64,000 nucleotides of DNA from Pseudomonas iranensis (GCF_014268585.2 NZ_CP077092.1:4935501-4999500), one strand, 5' to 3'. Numbered from the stretch's first letter, positions 9,886 through 18,519 are shown. Translations and numbers: made by a program. Notes: generated by a model from the sequence alone, not told the origin.

Positions 9886-10333
9886 GGCTCAGCCCATGAG
9901 TTGCTAGGAGGATTAATCGCAAGGTCGCACATCATTAATGCGCGACCGTCTCGCCAGCACACCTGTCAACTCTGACAGTCCCGACCAACGGTAACTATTC
10001 CCACACTGCAACATGCTGACGTCCTTCAGCCGTTAACACGCGGCTACAGCAGGTTGCGCCGTTGCCTACACATCACTCAGAATCCGCCGGCTTGTGCGCT
10101 TTGAAGCTGCCCCGTAACGTGATCCGTGCCGCTGCCAATCAGTGGTCGGGTTTAGTCGCCCGGGTCGTGCATTGCGCATAAGCGTCATCAAGTCGGGTAA
10201 TCCCTATCCCCGCACTCGATGGTGGCTGTTCGCAGGGCGCCTCAGGGCGCGCCGGTTTGTGCACTCCCGGTCGACTAACCTGCTTACAGCCGCCACCCTT
10301 TCGTTTAGTCGCGAAGAGGTGGATGCCCCAACT
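9886..10333. other. Divergent intergenic region before the Tc operon
   Basis: These 448 bases separate the leftward Tc operon from the rightward DUF6124-like gene. They hold the lux-box-like palindrome at 9961-9980 and, closer to the Tc start, an inverted repeat with arms GGTCGC / GCGACC (9923-9947) around an AT-rich core that could hold the -10 region. I see no coding potential in 9990-10300. Confidence 0.5.
9961..9980 (-). promoter_or_regulatory. Lux-box-like palindrome upstream of the Ig/TcA operon
   Basis: The + strand reads ACCTGTCAACTCTGACAGTC. The inner arms CTGTCA and TGACAG are perfect inverted repeats around four bases. Read on the operon strand it matches the palindrome in front of tcB (18520) at 16 of 20 positions. 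The centre is about 85 bases before the start codon at 9885, similar to the distance at tcB. Confidence 0.6.
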
Positions 10334-10726
10334 ATGAGTGTGCAGACAATGATCAAACCAACACCCAATCCCCCCGAAACCGAAGACTCGACTTCCCCCT
10401 ACGCTTCTCCCGATTCCACCAGACTCCACGAGGCCGCTGAAAAAGCCCTCGACCACTACCTGAAAAAACCCGCCGCTCCACCTTCGAGCAATTCTGTCGA
10501 TCGCGGCATGCAGATGTTCATGGTTGCGCCCGACATCAACCCCGAAGCGATGGCCATTCAGACTTACGAAACCTTTTCTTCGGTCAGCATCCTGCTGCTC
10601 GATCTGGCGGACAGCCTCGAGGACAAGCCACGGCATCTGGCGATGGCGATTTATCAGTTGAGCGAGATGGGGTTATTGCTGGCGGAGAAGGCGCTGGATC
10701 AGGAGCGGGCGATCGCGGTGGCATGA
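10334..10726 (+). CDS. DUF6124-type small Pseudomonas protein
   Basis: A 130-residue protein beginning MSVQTMIKPTPNPPETE; ATG 10349 (MIKPTPN) is an equally possible start. The pattern is a proline-rich N terminus, then LHEAAEKALDHYL, a MFMVAPDINPEAMAIQTYET segment and a helical C terminus (SVSILLLDLADSLEDKPRHL). I recognise this as the DUF6124-like family common in Pseudomonas, often present in several copies per genome and of unknown function. There is no signal peptide. It is followed directly by a REP-type inverted repeat. It marks the left edge of the core block that interrupts the Tc locus. The family assignment is from memory of the N-terminal motif. Confidence 0.7.
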   Translation: MSVQTMIKPTPNPPETEDSTSPYASPDSTRLHEAAEKALDHYLKKPAAPPSSNSVDRGMQMFMVAPDINPEAMAIQTYETFSSVSILLLDLADSLEDKPRHLAMAIYQLSEMGLLLAEKALDQERAIAVA

Positions 10727-10736
10727 CGTCAAGATC

Positions 10737-10814
10737 AAAAGATCGCAGCCTTCGGCAGCTCCTACAGGGGAAACGCATTCCAAATGTAGGAGCTGCCGAA
10801 GGTTGCGATCTTTT
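10737..10814. repeat. REP-type inverted repeat (GATCGCAGCC family)
   Basis: Two nearly perfect inverted arms (AAAGATCGCAGCCTTCGGCA... and its complement, one mismatch) flank an 18-base centre. The same family occurs at 32199-32277. It lies just after the DUF6124-like stop and before the convergent PilZ gene. Confidence 0.85.
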
Positions 10815-10819
10815 GTTGT

Positions 10820-11179
10820 TCAGGCAGAAGCCGGCAACGGCTGAAAACTGAAGTACTGCTTCAGCGCCAGCACCAGCTCGCCGAACTCCGCCGGCGCACG
10901 CCGCAGGATGAAACCGGCGTCGTAGTGCAACGGCGTGGCGTCTTCATGGCACCACATGCAACAAGCGCTGAAATCGATGACTTGCTGACTGCCATCGCGG
11001 GCGGGGACTTTGAGGCGTAACTGAAAATCTGCGCCAACCATCATCGGCAACTGGCTGATCAGCATCAGCCCGTCCACCGACACGTTGCCGAGAAAGCCGA
11101 CGGGTTTGTCGGTGATGCTATTGAACACTCTGAGGTAATACGGCAACTGGTGCCGTTCGATCCGGCGGTCGGTAAACAT
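10820..11179 (-). CDS. PilZ domain c-di-GMP-binding protein
   Basis: Translation from ATG 11179 gives 119 residues starting MFTDRRIERHQLPYYLRVFN. Arginines near the N terminus (RRIER) followed by GNVSVDGLML match the PilZ signature (R-x3-R ... D/N-x-S-x2-G), with Asn in the first position. The rest is a small beta barrel ending in a helix (FGELVLALKQYF). PilZ proteins bind cyclic di-GMP. No strong ribosome-binding site precedes 11179, and an open frame continues upstream, so the start is not certain; the domain itself begins at this methionine. It lies convergent to the DUF6124-like gene across a REP element. Confidence 0.8.
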   Translation of the reverse strand: MFTDRRIERHQLPYYLRVFNSITDKPVGFLGNVSVDGLMLISQLPMMVGADFQLRLKVPARDGSQQVIDFSACCMWCHEDATPLHYDAGFILRRAPAEFGELVLALKQYFSFQPLPASA

Positions 11180-11410
11180 GATGTGCTGTACGCCATGCAG
11201 GGCTCCGCCAGGGAGCCGCACCTGTGCTTCGGAACGAGCCTGTAGGCAGGCCCGCTCTCCCCGCTTCCGGTGTGACGGTCGCGACAATCGCCGTCACTTT
11301 TACCACTGCCAGTCGCAGGTGTTGCGCCGCCATCGAGACAAGCCTCGCAAGCGGTTTCCTTGACTATAGCGGAGCTTGTACAGACGGCCAGATTTTGTAC
11401 GACGGTACCG

Positions 11411-11797
11411 TCAGAAGCGTGTCGGCCGCACCACCGCAGCGGCGCTGCGTGTCGGGTAATGGCCCAGGCTCTGCAAGGTTTCCAGACGCGCACGGGCGCG
11501 GTAGGCATATTCGCTGTTGGGGTACGAAGCGATAATGAACTGGTAGGTCTGCACCGCGTCGATGTACAGCTTCTGCCGCTCCAGGCACTGGCCGCGCATC
11601 ATCGACACTTCCGGCCACACGTACGGGCGGGCGCGGCTGGCGCGCTCTACTTTGGAAAGTTCAAGCATGACCTGCTCGCAATTGCCACGTTCATAGGCGC
11701 TGTAGGCGTTGTTCAAATGATGGTTCATCGACCAACGGGTGCAGCCCGTCGCGGCGAGGACGCTGAGGGCAAGGGCGGCAATGGGCAACAATCGCAT
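11411..11797 (-). CDS. Small TPR-like outer-membrane lipoprotein
   Basis: A 128-residue protein with a lipoprotein signal: MRLLPIAALALSVLAATGC, the Cys at residue 19 in a good lipobox. The mature part is helical with Tyr/Ala spacing resembling a tetratricopeptide repeat (NNAYSAYERGNCEQVMLELS; ...MMRGQCLERQKLYIDAVQTY). This is similar to small Pseudomonas lipoproteins annotated as TPR proteins. It is divergent from pykA, which starts 172 bases away. The specific role is unknown. Confidence 0.8.
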   Translation of the reverse strand: MRLLPIAALALSVLAATGCTRWSMNHHLNNAYSAYERGNCEQVMLELSKVERASRARPYVWPEVSMMRGQCLERQKLYIDAVQTYQFIIASYPNSEYAYRARARLETLQSLGHYPTRSAAAVVRPTRF

Positions 11798-11969
11798 GGG
11801 GGTTCTCCTGTCTTGTGCTCTGTATCGACCCCTGGTCGAAAATCTTCAGGCGCGTTTGTCCCGAAGTTGCCACGTTCAATAAAGAAAACGATAAGTAGTG
11901 CATTCGAACAATGACTACACCCTTCGAGCATAGTAGCCTCTGCCTGCGCTTGAACTCAGGAGTCTTTGC

Positions 11970-13421
11970 ATGTCCGTCCGTCGTACCAAAATCGTCGCTA
12001 CCCTTGGCCCGGCCAGTAACTCGCCGGAAGTTCTCGAACAGCTGATTCTGGCTGGTCTGGACGTTGCCCGTCTGAACTTCTCCCACGGCACCCCCGACGA
12101 GCACAAGGCTCGCGCGAAACTGGTGCGTGACCTCGCTGCCAAGCACGGCCGCTTCGTCGCCCTGCTCGGCGACCTGCAAGGCCCGAAAATCCGTATCGCC
12201 AAATTCGCCAACAAGAAGATCGAGCTGAAGATCGGTGACAAGTTCACCTTCTCCACCAGCCATCCGTTGACCGAAGGCAACCAGCAGGTGGTCGGCATCG
12301 ACTACCCGGATCTGGTCAAGGACTGCGGCGTGGGCGACGAGCTGCTGCTCGACGACGGCCGCGTGGTGATGCGCGTCGATACCCAGACTGACGATGCATT
12401 GCATTGCACCGTGACCATCGGCGGCCCGCTGTCCGACCACAAAGGCATCAACCGTCGCGGTGGCGGCCTGACTGCCCCGGCCCTGACGGAAAAAGACAAG
12501 GCCGACATCAAGCTCGCCGCCGAAATGGAAGTCGACTACCTCGCGGTGTCCTTCCCGCGTGACGCCGCCGACATGGAATACGCCCGTCAACTGCGTGACG
12601 AAGCCGGCGGCACTGCCTGGCTGGTGGCGAAGATCGAACGCGCCGAAGCCGTGGCCGACGACGAAACCCTCGATGGCCTGATCAAGGCTTCCGACGCAGT
12701 GATGGTTGCCCGTGGCGACCTCGGTGTGGAAATCGGCGATGCCGAGCTGGTAGGCATTCAGAAGAAAATCATTCTGCACGCACGCCGCCACAACAAAGCG
12801 GTGATCGTCGCGACGCAGATGATGGAGTCGATGATCCAGAACCCGATGCCGACCCGCGCCGAAGTGTCCGACGTGGCCAACGCCGTGCTCGACTACACCG
12901 ACGCCGTGATGCTCTCGGCAGAATCCGCCGCTGGTCTCTACCCGCTGGAAGCCGTGCAGGCGATGGCGCGCATCTGCGTCGGCGCCGAGAAACACCCGAC
13001 CGGCAAGACGTCCAGCCACCGCATCGGCAAGGAATTCAGCCGTTGCGACGAAAGCATCGCGCTGGCGACCATGTACACCGCCAACCACTTCCCGGGCGTC
13101 AAAGCGATCATTGCGTTGACTGAAAGCGGCTTCACCCCGCTGATCATGTCGCGTATCCGCTCCTCGGTGCCGATCTACGCGTTCACCCCGCACCGCGAAG
13201 CCCAGGCCCGCGCGGCGATGTTCCGTGGCGTCTACACCATCCCGTTCGACCCGGCCTCGCTGGAACCGCACGAAGTCAGCCAGAAAGCCATCGACGAGCT
13301 GACCAAGCGCGGCGTCGTGGAAAAAGGCGACTGGGTCATCCTGACCAAGGGCGACAGCTACCACACCACCGGCGGTACCAACGGCATGAAGATCCTGCAT
13401 GTCGGTGATCCGCAGGTCTGA
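11970..13421 (+). CDS. pykA: Pyruvate kinase
   Basis: The 483-residue enzyme converts phosphoenolpyruvate and ADP to pyruvate and ATP, the last step of glycolysis / the Entner-Doudoroff route. It starts MSVRRTKIVATLGPASNSPE after a CAGGAG ribosome-binding site. Landmarks are the N-terminal barrel strand (DVARLNFSHG), GDLQGPKIRI, the K-I-E lysine region (WLVAKIERAEA) and the signature MVARGDLGVEIG. The length is normal. It is followed by a strong terminator. I recall the same order pykA / enoyl-CoA hydratase / ferredoxin reductase / GGDEF protein / fumarase in P. aeruginosa. Confidence 0.97.
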   Translation: MSVRRTKIVATLGPASNSPEVLEQLILAGLDVARLNFSHGTPDEHKARAKLVRDLAAKHGRFVALLGDLQGPKIRIAKFANKKIELKIGDKFTFSTSHPLTEGNQQVVGIDYPDLVKDCGVGDELLLDDGRVVMRVDTQTDDALHCTVTIGGPLSDHKGINRRGGGLTAPALTEKDKADIKLAAEMEVDYLAVSFPRDAADMEYARQLRDEAGGTAWLVAKIERAEAVADDETLDGLIKASDAVMVARGDLGVEIGDAELVGIQKKIILHARRHNKAVIVATQMMESMIQNPMPTRAEVSDVANAVLDYTDAVMLSAESAAGLYPLEAVQAMARICVGAEKHPTGKTSSHRIGKEFSRCDESIALATMYTANHFPGVKAIIALTESGFTPLIMSRIRSSVPIYAFTPHREAQARAAMFRGVYTIPFDPASLEPHEVSQKAIDELTKRGVVEKGDWVILTKGDSYHTTGGTNGMKILHVGDPQV

Positions 13422-13441
13422 GTGACCGGCAGCTGAAACGC

Positions 13442-13475
13442 AAAAGCCCCGCCATGTGAATGGCGGGGCTTTTTG
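13442..13475 (+). terminator. Rho-independent terminator after pykA
   Basis: A GC stem (AGCCCCGCCA / TGGCGGGGCT) with a six-base loop, preceded by A-rich and followed by T-rich sequence. It begins about 20 bases after the pykA stop. Confidence 0.92.
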
Positions 13476-13510
13476 CTTGAGATTCAACAGATACTTTGTC
13501 TGGTAAGGCC

Positions 13511-13579
13511 CTTTCGCGAGCAGGCTCGCTCCCACAGGAGATTGCATTTCAAATGTGGGAGCGAGCCTGCTCGCGAAAG
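13511..13579. repeat. REPIN-type inverted pair (GAGCAGGCTCGCTCCCACA family)
   Basis: Two copies of the palindromic core CGCGAGCAGGCTCGCTCCCA in inverted orientation, separated by about 20 bases. It lies between the pykA terminator and the convergent enoyl-CoA hydratase. Further pairs of the family are at 36709, 40540, 54331 and 62624, and a single palindrome at 40949. Confidence 0.9.
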
Positions 13580-13590
13580 CGTCTCAAGAT

Positions 13591-14334
13591 TCAGCGAAAA
13601 AAACCGCTCAACGCCGCCACCGCCTCCGGCGAACGCAGGCGCTGGGTGAACAACGCACCCTCCTCCTCGATCACCTTGCGTAGCAGATCCCGATCCGGCG
13701 CTCGCATCAATTGCTTGCTGATGCGCACCGCTTCGGCCGGCAATTCATCAAACCGCAGCGCCACTTCTCGCGCCTTGCTCAACGCCGCTTCACCGCTGTC
13801 CAGCGCTTCGGTGGCGATCCCCCACTGCGCAGCCTGTTCGCCGTTAAAGCCTTCCCCAAGCAGCAATAACTCAGCCGCTTTCGCCTGCCCGAGCAAACGC
13901 GGCAGGATCAGGCTGGAACCGAATTCGGGACACAATCCGAGGTTGACGAACGGCATGCGCAGCCTGGCGTCGCGGCTGACATAGACCAGATCGCAGTGCA
14001 GCAACATCGTCGTGCCGATGCCTACCGCTGCACCGGCGACGGCGGCGATCACTGGTTTGCGGCATTCGAGCAGGTCAAGCATGAAGTGGAACACCGGGCT
14101 GTCGAGGTCGCTCGGCGGTTGCTCGATAAAGTCGGCGATGTCGTTGCCGGCGGTGAAGCACTCGGCGCTGCCAGTGATCAGCACGGCGTTGATTGCCGGG
14201 TCACCGTCGGCCTGTTTCAGTGCTTCGGCGAGGCGGCTGTACATGGCGCGGGTCAGGGCGTTTTTCTTGCCCGGGCGGTTGAGGCGCAGGGTCAGCAAAC
14301 CGCGTTCGCGTTCCAGCACAATCGTTTCAGTCAT
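13591..14334 (-). CDS. Enoyl-CoA hydratase/isomerase family protein
   Basis: A 247-residue crotonase-fold protein (MTETIVLERERGLLTLRLNR). Family landmarks are NRPGKKNALT, the oxyanion-hole segments (SAECFTAGNDIADF and AGAAVGIGTTMLLHCDLV) and NLGLCPEFGSSLIL, with Glu in the position of a catalytic acid. The crotonase family hydrates or isomerises acyl-CoA thioesters; the substrate cannot be read here. It is the last gene of a leftward run with the ferredoxin reductase 28 bases upstream and the diguanylate cyclase before that, matching the order next to pykA in P. aeruginosa. Confidence 0.9.
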   Translation of the reverse strand: MTETIVLERERGLLTLRLNRPGKKNALTRAMYSRLAEALKQADGDPAINAVLITGSAECFTAGNDIADFIEQPPSDLDSPVFHFMLDLLECRKPVIAAVAGAAVGIGTTMLLHCDLVYVSRDARLRMPFVNLGLCPEFGSSLILPRLLGQAKAAELLLLGEGFNGEQAAQWGIATEALDSGEAALSKAREVALRFDELPAEAVRISKQLMRAPDRDLLRKVIEEEGALFTQRLRSPEAVAALSGFFR

Positions 14335-14362
14335 GGCATGTCTCGCGTCTGAAAATCAGCGC

Positions 14363-15298
14363 TCAACCACGGCTTACGAACACGTCGGCCAGCAGTTGAT
14401 TGCGCGGCAATCCGGCCAGGTACAGACGCTTGGCGAACGCATCGACGCTGGCCGTCGAGCCGCAGACTAAGGCGAGAGTCTGCCGGGAAACAAGGCGCAG
14501 TTGCGCCAAAGCGGCGGCCGACTCGGCCGCTTTCCACAGCTCGACGCTGAGGTTTTCCCGCTGCGCGGCCAGTGCGGCAAGGGGTTTGGCCAGATAGTGG
14601 TCGCGTTCGTCATGGGCCAGGTGAATGACGCGGATGGCGCCTTGGTGATCCTGACGCAAGGCTTCGCGCAGCACACCGAACAACGGACCCAAACCGGTAC
14701 CGGCGGCCAGCAGCCACAGCGGGCGCGTATGCCAGTCCGGGTCATAGTGCAAAGCACCACCGCGCAGCTCGCCGAGGCGGATCGAATCGCCGATCTGCAG
14801 CTTGCGTGCGGCATCGATGAATTCGCCGGGCTGGCGGCAATCGAGGTGAAACTCCAGAAAGCGGTCTTCTTGCGGCAGGCTCGCCAGCGAGTAAGGGCGG
14901 GCGATGTGGCCGTTCCACAACACCAGATGCTGGCCGGCGCTGTAGCGCAATGGCCGCTGCGGGGTCAGGCGCAGGCGCAGAACGCTGTCGCTGAGCCAGT
15001 CCAGCGCTTCGACCAAGGCCGGCAGACCGTCAGTAATCGGGTCGAAGGTGTGCACCTGCAAGTCTTCGACCACTTGGCATTGGCAGGCCAGGCGCCAACC
15101 GTCCTGACGTTGCTCGGCACTCAAGGCATCCGGGCGATTGTCGTTGGGCACACCTCGGATGCATTGCACCAGACAGGCGTGGCAACTGCCGGCGCGACAG
15201 CTGTAGGGCACGGCGACGCCGTTGTGGTTGAGGGCATCGAGCAGGTTGCTGCCCGCCTCGACCGTCCACTGCCGATCACCGACACGCAATTCAGGCAT
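14363..15298 (-). CDS. 2Fe-2S ferredoxin / flavin reductase fusion
   Basis: The start is set at ATG 15298 (MPELRVGDRQWTVEAGSNLL), the usual beginning of the ferredoxin domain; the ATG overlaps the end of the upstream cyclase gene by 8 bases. The 311-residue protein has an N-terminal plant-type 2Fe-2S domain with cysteines in YSCRAGSCHACLVQ and a fourth in RLACQCQV, a flavin-binding barrel (RPYSLAS, residues ~130-200) and a C-terminal NAD(P)-binding domain (LLAAGTGLGPLFGVL). Such proteins pass electrons from NAD(P)H via FAD and the cluster to an oxygenase or other acceptor; no partner oxygenase is adjacent. Confidence 0.9.
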   Translation of the reverse strand: MPELRVGDRQWTVEAGSNLLDALNHNGVAVPYSCRAGSCHACLVQCIRGVPNDNRPDALSAEQRQDGWRLACQCQVVEDLQVHTFDPITDGLPALVEALDWLSDSVLRLRLTPQRPLRYSAGQHLVLWNGHIARPYSLASLPQEDRFLEFHLDCRQPGEFIDAARKLQIGDSIRLGELRGGALHYDPDWHTRPLWLLAAGTGLGPLFGVLREALRQDHQGAIRVIHLAHDERDHYLAKPLAALAAQRENLSVELWKAAESAAALAQLRLVSRQTLALVCGSTASVDAFAKRLYLAGLPRNQLLADVFVSRG

Positions 15299-16409
15299 CG
15301 ACGTTCTCCCACGCGGCGGCACAACGATTGCGCCCGTCACGCTTGGCCCGGTACAGCGCCTGATCGGCACGCTGCAACGCCTCATCCAGATCATCGCCAA
15401 CGGACAGCAGGGTCATGCCCGCCGACAGGCTCAGGTTGCGCACTTGCAGGCCCATCAATTCAACCTCAGTGAAGGCGATGCGCAAACGCTCGCAACACGC
15501 GGTCAGGCGTTCGGCATCACAGTCGGGCACCAGCACCACGAATTCTTCGCCACCATAGCGCGCCAGCACGTCACCGTCGCGCAGGCAGGCTTGCGCCACT
15601 CCGGCAAACGCCTGCAATACCTGATCGCCGGCGGCGTGGCCGTGCAGATCGTTGATGCGTTTGAAGTGGTCCAGATCGATCAGCGCCAGCCCGTGCATTA
15701 CGTCGCCGTCCAACGCGTTGAGCTCGCGGGAGGCGATGCGCAGGAAATGCCGGCGATTGAACAGCCCGGTCAGTTCGTCGGTGGCCACCAGATCTTCAAG
15801 CTGGCGCATCATCCCGCGCAGGGTGTCCTGATGCGCCTGCAAGGCAAACCGGCGCTGACGCTGACGTTGCCGCGAGACCTGGACAAAGCGTGCGTAAAGC
15901 ACCAGCCACGCCAAAACCATCGCCAGAATGCACACTTGCAACGCCGCGAGCGCAGGCTCGGCCAAGCGGAAGTGGTAAGCGTCCCACAGGGTAATCGCGG
16001 AGAAACTGAAGAACACCAGCAGCGCGCAGCGGATGAACACCCGTCGGGTGAGATGGAATAGGCCGAACAGCAGGATCAGCACATAGAACACCAGAAACGC
16101 GCCGCGTGCCTCGTCGACATGGGCGATCAGCCACGTCTGCCAGCCGAGGCCCATCAGCACTTGCGCTTCGGTCAGGCTGGGGTCGGCGAAGCGCTGGTTG
16201 CGCCCGCTCCAGAACATGGCGAAAAGGCTCGCCTGACTGATGACCACCAGCGCGCTGCCGATGGCCACTCCACTGAGCGATTGCTGATAATGCCCGGTAA
16301 AAAACGCCAGCCACAGCAGCAGCAAAGCCAATCCGTAGGTGGCCGCAGCGAGGGCGAAGCGTTTGAGCAAAAGGCGTTGAATGGCGTTATGGGTCAATCG
16401 TTGACTCAC
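15291..16409 (-). CDS. sadC: Membrane diguanylate cyclase, SadC-like
   Basis: A 372-residue protein with about five or six hydrophobic helices in the first ~180 residues, a short basic coiled stretch (RQRQRQRRFALQAH), then a GGDEF domain starting DELTGLFNRRHFL. The active site reads GGEEF, which is competent for cyclic di-GMP synthesis, and the product-inhibition site RDGD stands five residues before it. Position next to the ferredoxin reductase and fumarase is where P. aeruginosa has sadC, so orthology is inferred from synteny and topology; this protein is shorter than PAO1 SadC as I remember it. The 3' end overlaps the reductase start, so translation may be coupled. Confidence 0.82.
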   Translation of the reverse strand: MSQRLTHNAIQRLLLKRFALAAATYGLALLLLWLAFFTGHYQQSLSGVAIGSALVVISQASLFAMFWSGRNQRFADPSLTEAQVLMGLGWQTWLIAHVDEARGAFLVFYVLILLFGLFHLTRRVFIRCALLVFFSFSAITLWDAYHFRLAEPALAALQVCILAMVLAWLVLYARFVQVSRQRQRQRRFALQAHQDTLRGMMRQLEDLVATDELTGLFNRRHFLRIASRELNALDGDVMHGLALIDLDHFKRINDLHGHAAGDQVLQAFAGVAQACLRDGDVLARYGGEEFVVLVPDCDAERLTACCERLRIAFTEVELMGLQVRNLSLSAGMTLLSVGDDLDEALQRADQALYRAKRDGRNRCAAAWENVDA

Positions 16410-16557
16410 CGTGCGATAGGAGGCTGACCGAGTGTCCTACTCTACAGACCGGATGCCACTTTAGAGGCCCGGTCGCTAAATGACCACCGATTTTCGGGCT
16501 CGAAAATTGACGTCAAATGCATGACCTGATTGAGCTGCATTGATGCCCGCACCAGGT

Positions 16558-16682
16558 CCCTGTGGTGAGGGGATTCATCTTCGTTGGGCTGCGAAGTTGC
16601 CGCTTGCAACCTGTCAATCACACTGAGCTCGGTTTTACGACTGCTGCGCAGCCGAGCGGGGATAAATCCCCTCGCCACAGGG
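16558..16682. repeat. Inverted repeat (GGCGAGGGGATTTATCCCC family)
   Basis: The arms CCTGTGGTGAGGGGATT and GATAAATCCCCTCGCCACAGG are inverted relative to each other with about 80 bases between. A second, better matched copy of this family is at 58204-58328. Neither has a coding region. Confidence 0.75.
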
Positions 16683-16718
16683 TCATCCGACCAAAAGCCA
16701 ATGTGCCCCCACCACCGA

Positions 16719-16745
16719 GGCGCGGTATACTGCCGCGCCTTTTTA
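16719..16745 (+). terminator. Hairpin with T-run and embedded TATACT
   Basis: GGCGCGG-TATACTG-CCGCGCC is a 7-bp stem followed by TTTTTA. It looks like a terminator on the + strand, yet the loop contains a good -10 hexamer (TATACT) 150 bases before fumA. No + strand gene lies immediately upstream to terminate, so a promoter or attenuator role for fumA is as likely. Confidence 0.4.
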
Positions 16746-16765
16746 GCGTCGCGCCACAAAAAGAC

Positions 16766-16851
16766 AGCTACAAGCCGCAAGCCTGAAGCGGCAAGCTCAA
16801 GCTGTCCGCGTAATGCTTTAACTTGCCGCTCGAAGCTAGAAGCTTGTAGCT
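16766..16851. repeat. Inverted repeat (AGCTACAAGC / GCTTGTAGCT family)
   Basis: AGCTACAAGCCGCAAGC near the left end and GAAGCTTGTAGCT at the right form an imperfect inverted pair with internal CGGCAAGC / CTTGCCG arms. A related copy is at 47943-48017. It ends about 20 bases before the fumA ribosome-binding site. Confidence 0.65.
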
Positions 16852-16881
16852 GCCCCATCGTGTTTTAGAGGAGCGCGACTC

Positions 16882-18405
16882 ATGACCGTGATCAAGCAAG
16901 ATGACCTGATTCAGAGCGTTGCCGACGCCCTGCAGTTCATTTCCTATTACCACCCCGTGGATTTCATCCAGGCGATGCACGAAGCCTACCTGCGCGAAGA
17001 ATCGCCAGCGGCCCGTGATTCGATGGCGCAGATCCTGATCAACTCGCGCATGTGCGCCACCGGCCATCGCCCGATCTGCCAGGACACCGGTATCGTCACC
17101 GTGTTCGTCCGTGTCGGCATGGACGTGCGCTGGGATGGCGCCACCATGGGCCTGGACGACATGATCAACGAAGGCGTGCGTCGCGCCTACAACCTGCCGG
17201 AAAACGTCCTGCGGGCCTCGATCCTTGCCGACCCGGCGGGCGCTCGCAAGAACACCAAGGACAACACCCCGGCCGTAATTCACTACTCCATCGTCCCGGG
17301 TAACACCGTGGAAGTGGACGTAGCGGCCAAGGGCGGCGGTTCCGAGAACAAGTCGAAAATGGCCATGCTCAACCCGTCCGACTCGATCGTCGACTGGGTA
17401 TTGAAGACCGTGCCGACCATGGGCGCCGGCTGGTGCCCACCGGGCATGCTGGGTATCGGCATCGGCGGCACCGCCGAGAAGGCCGCAGTGATGGCCAAGG
17501 AAGTGTTGATGGAATCCATCGACATTCACGAGCTGAAAGCGCGTGGCCCGCAGAACCGCATCGAAGAAATGCGTCTGGAGCTGTTCGAGAAGGTCAACCA
17601 GCTGGGCATCGGCGCCCAGGGCCTCGGCGGTCTGACCACCGTGCTCGACGTGAAGATCATGGACTACCCGACCCACGCCGCATCCTTGCCGGTGTGCATG
17701 ATCCCCAACTGCGCCGCCACCCGTCACGCACACTTTGTGCTCGACGGTTCCGGCCCGGCCTCGCTGGAGGCGCCACCGCTTGATGCCTACCCGGAAATCG
17801 TCTGGGAAGCCGGCCCGTCGGCCCGTCGCGTCAACCTCGACACCCTGACCCCGGAAGACGTGCAGAGCTGGAAGCCGGGCGAAACCGTGCTGCTCAACGG
17901 CAAGATGCTCACCGGTCGCGACGCCGCGCACAAGCGCATGGTCGAGATGCTCAACAAGGGTGAAACCCTGCCGGTCGACCTCAAGGGTCGCTTCATCTAC
18001 TACGTCGGCCCGGTTGATCCGGTCGGTGACGAAGTGGTTGGCCCGGCTGGCCCGACCACCGCGACGCGGATGGACAAGTTCACCCGGCAGATCCTCGAGC
18101 AGACAGGCCTGCTGGGCATGATCGGCAAATCCGAGCGCGGCCCTACCGCAATCGAAGCGATCAAGGACAATAAAGCCGTGTACCTGATGGCCGTCGGCGG
18201 CGCTGCGTACCTGGTTGCGCAAGCGATCAAGAAGTCCAAGGTGCTGGCATTTGCCGAGCTGGGTATGGAAGCGATCTACGAGTTCGAGGTCAAGGACATG
18301 CCGGTCACCGTTGCCGTGGACAGCAAAGGCGAGTCCGTGCACATCACTGGCCCGGCGATCTGGCAGCAGAAGATCAGCGAAAGCCTGGCAGTCGAAGTGC
18401 AATAA
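16882..18405 (+). CDS. fumA: Fumarate hydratase class I (4Fe-4S)
   Basis: The 507-residue protein (MTVIKQDDLIQSVADALQFI) interconverts fumarate and malate in the TCA cycle. Its length and sequence are those of oxygen-sensitive class I fumarases, not the class II FumC type. Likely cluster ligands are in RPICQDTG, PNCAATRH and the cysteine of GWCPPGMLG; the C-terminal beta domain contains YYVGPVDPVGDEVVGPAGPT. GAGGAG precedes the ATG by a normal distance. A strong terminator follows. It is the last core gene before the TcB/TcC insertion. Confidence 0.95.
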   Translation: MTVIKQDDLIQSVADALQFISYYHPVDFIQAMHEAYLREESPAARDSMAQILINSRMCATGHRPICQDTGIVTVFVRVGMDVRWDGATMGLDDMINEGVRRAYNLPENVLRASILADPAGARKNTKDNTPAVIHYSIVPGNTVEVDVAAKGGGSENKSKMAMLNPSDSIVDWVLKTVPTMGAGWCPPGMLGIGIGGTAEKAAVMAKEVLMESIDIHELKARGPQNRIEEMRLELFEKVNQLGIGAQGLGGLTTVLDVKIMDYPTHAASLPVCMIPNCAATRHAHFVLDGSGPASLEAPPLDAYPEIVWEAGPSARRVNLDTLTPEDVQSWKPGETVLLNGKMLTGRDAAHKRMVEMLNKGETLPVDLKGRFIYYVGPVDPVGDEVVGPAGPTTATRMDKFTRQILEQTGLLGMIGKSERGPTAIEAIKDNKAVYLMAVGGAAYLVAQAIKKSKVLAFAELGMEAIYEFEVKDMPVTVAVDSKGESVHITGPAIWQQKISESLAVEVQ

Positions 18406-18420
18406 GCTTTGCGCTTCAAC

Positions 18421-18462
18421 AAAACGGCCGGTGCATCTGTAAAGATGCACCGGCCGTTTTTA
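18421..18462 (+). terminator. Rho-independent terminator after fumA
   Basis: A long perfect stem (ACGGCCGGTGCATCT / AGATGCACCGGCCGT) with a 4-base loop, followed by TTTTTAT. It separates fumA from the Tc promoter region. Confidence 0.93.
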
Positions 18463-18519
18463 TATGTTCAAACCAATCGCGATAAAAACAGCGCTGATGC
18501 ACAGAAAATGATCTTGCGC

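Larger units (their letters stand above)
16410..16881. other. Repeat-rich intergenic region between the cyclase and fumarase
   Basis: 472 bases without a convincing gene. It holds two different inverted repeats (16558-16682 and 16766-16851) and, between them, a GGCGCGG / CCGCGCC hairpin with TATACT in its loop followed by a T run (16719-16745). The fumarase ribosome-binding site (GAGGAG) is at its right end. Confidence 0.6.

Noticed and set aside
11691..13547. Long open frame on the - strand opposite pykA
   Set aside because: It is the antisense frame of a highly GC-biased gene; its His/Val/Asp-rich composition and lack of domains or ribosome-binding site mark it as a shadow.
16766..16851. 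Repeated AGCTACAAGC-type units as a CRISPR or tRNA-like structure
   Set aside because: There are no regular spacers and no cloverleaf or anticodon arm; it is an imperfect inverted repeat with another copy at 47943.
16768..18450. 560-codon open frame opposite fumA
   Set aside because: It covers the fumarase gene exactly in antisense with the same low-quality composition; no family resemblance.
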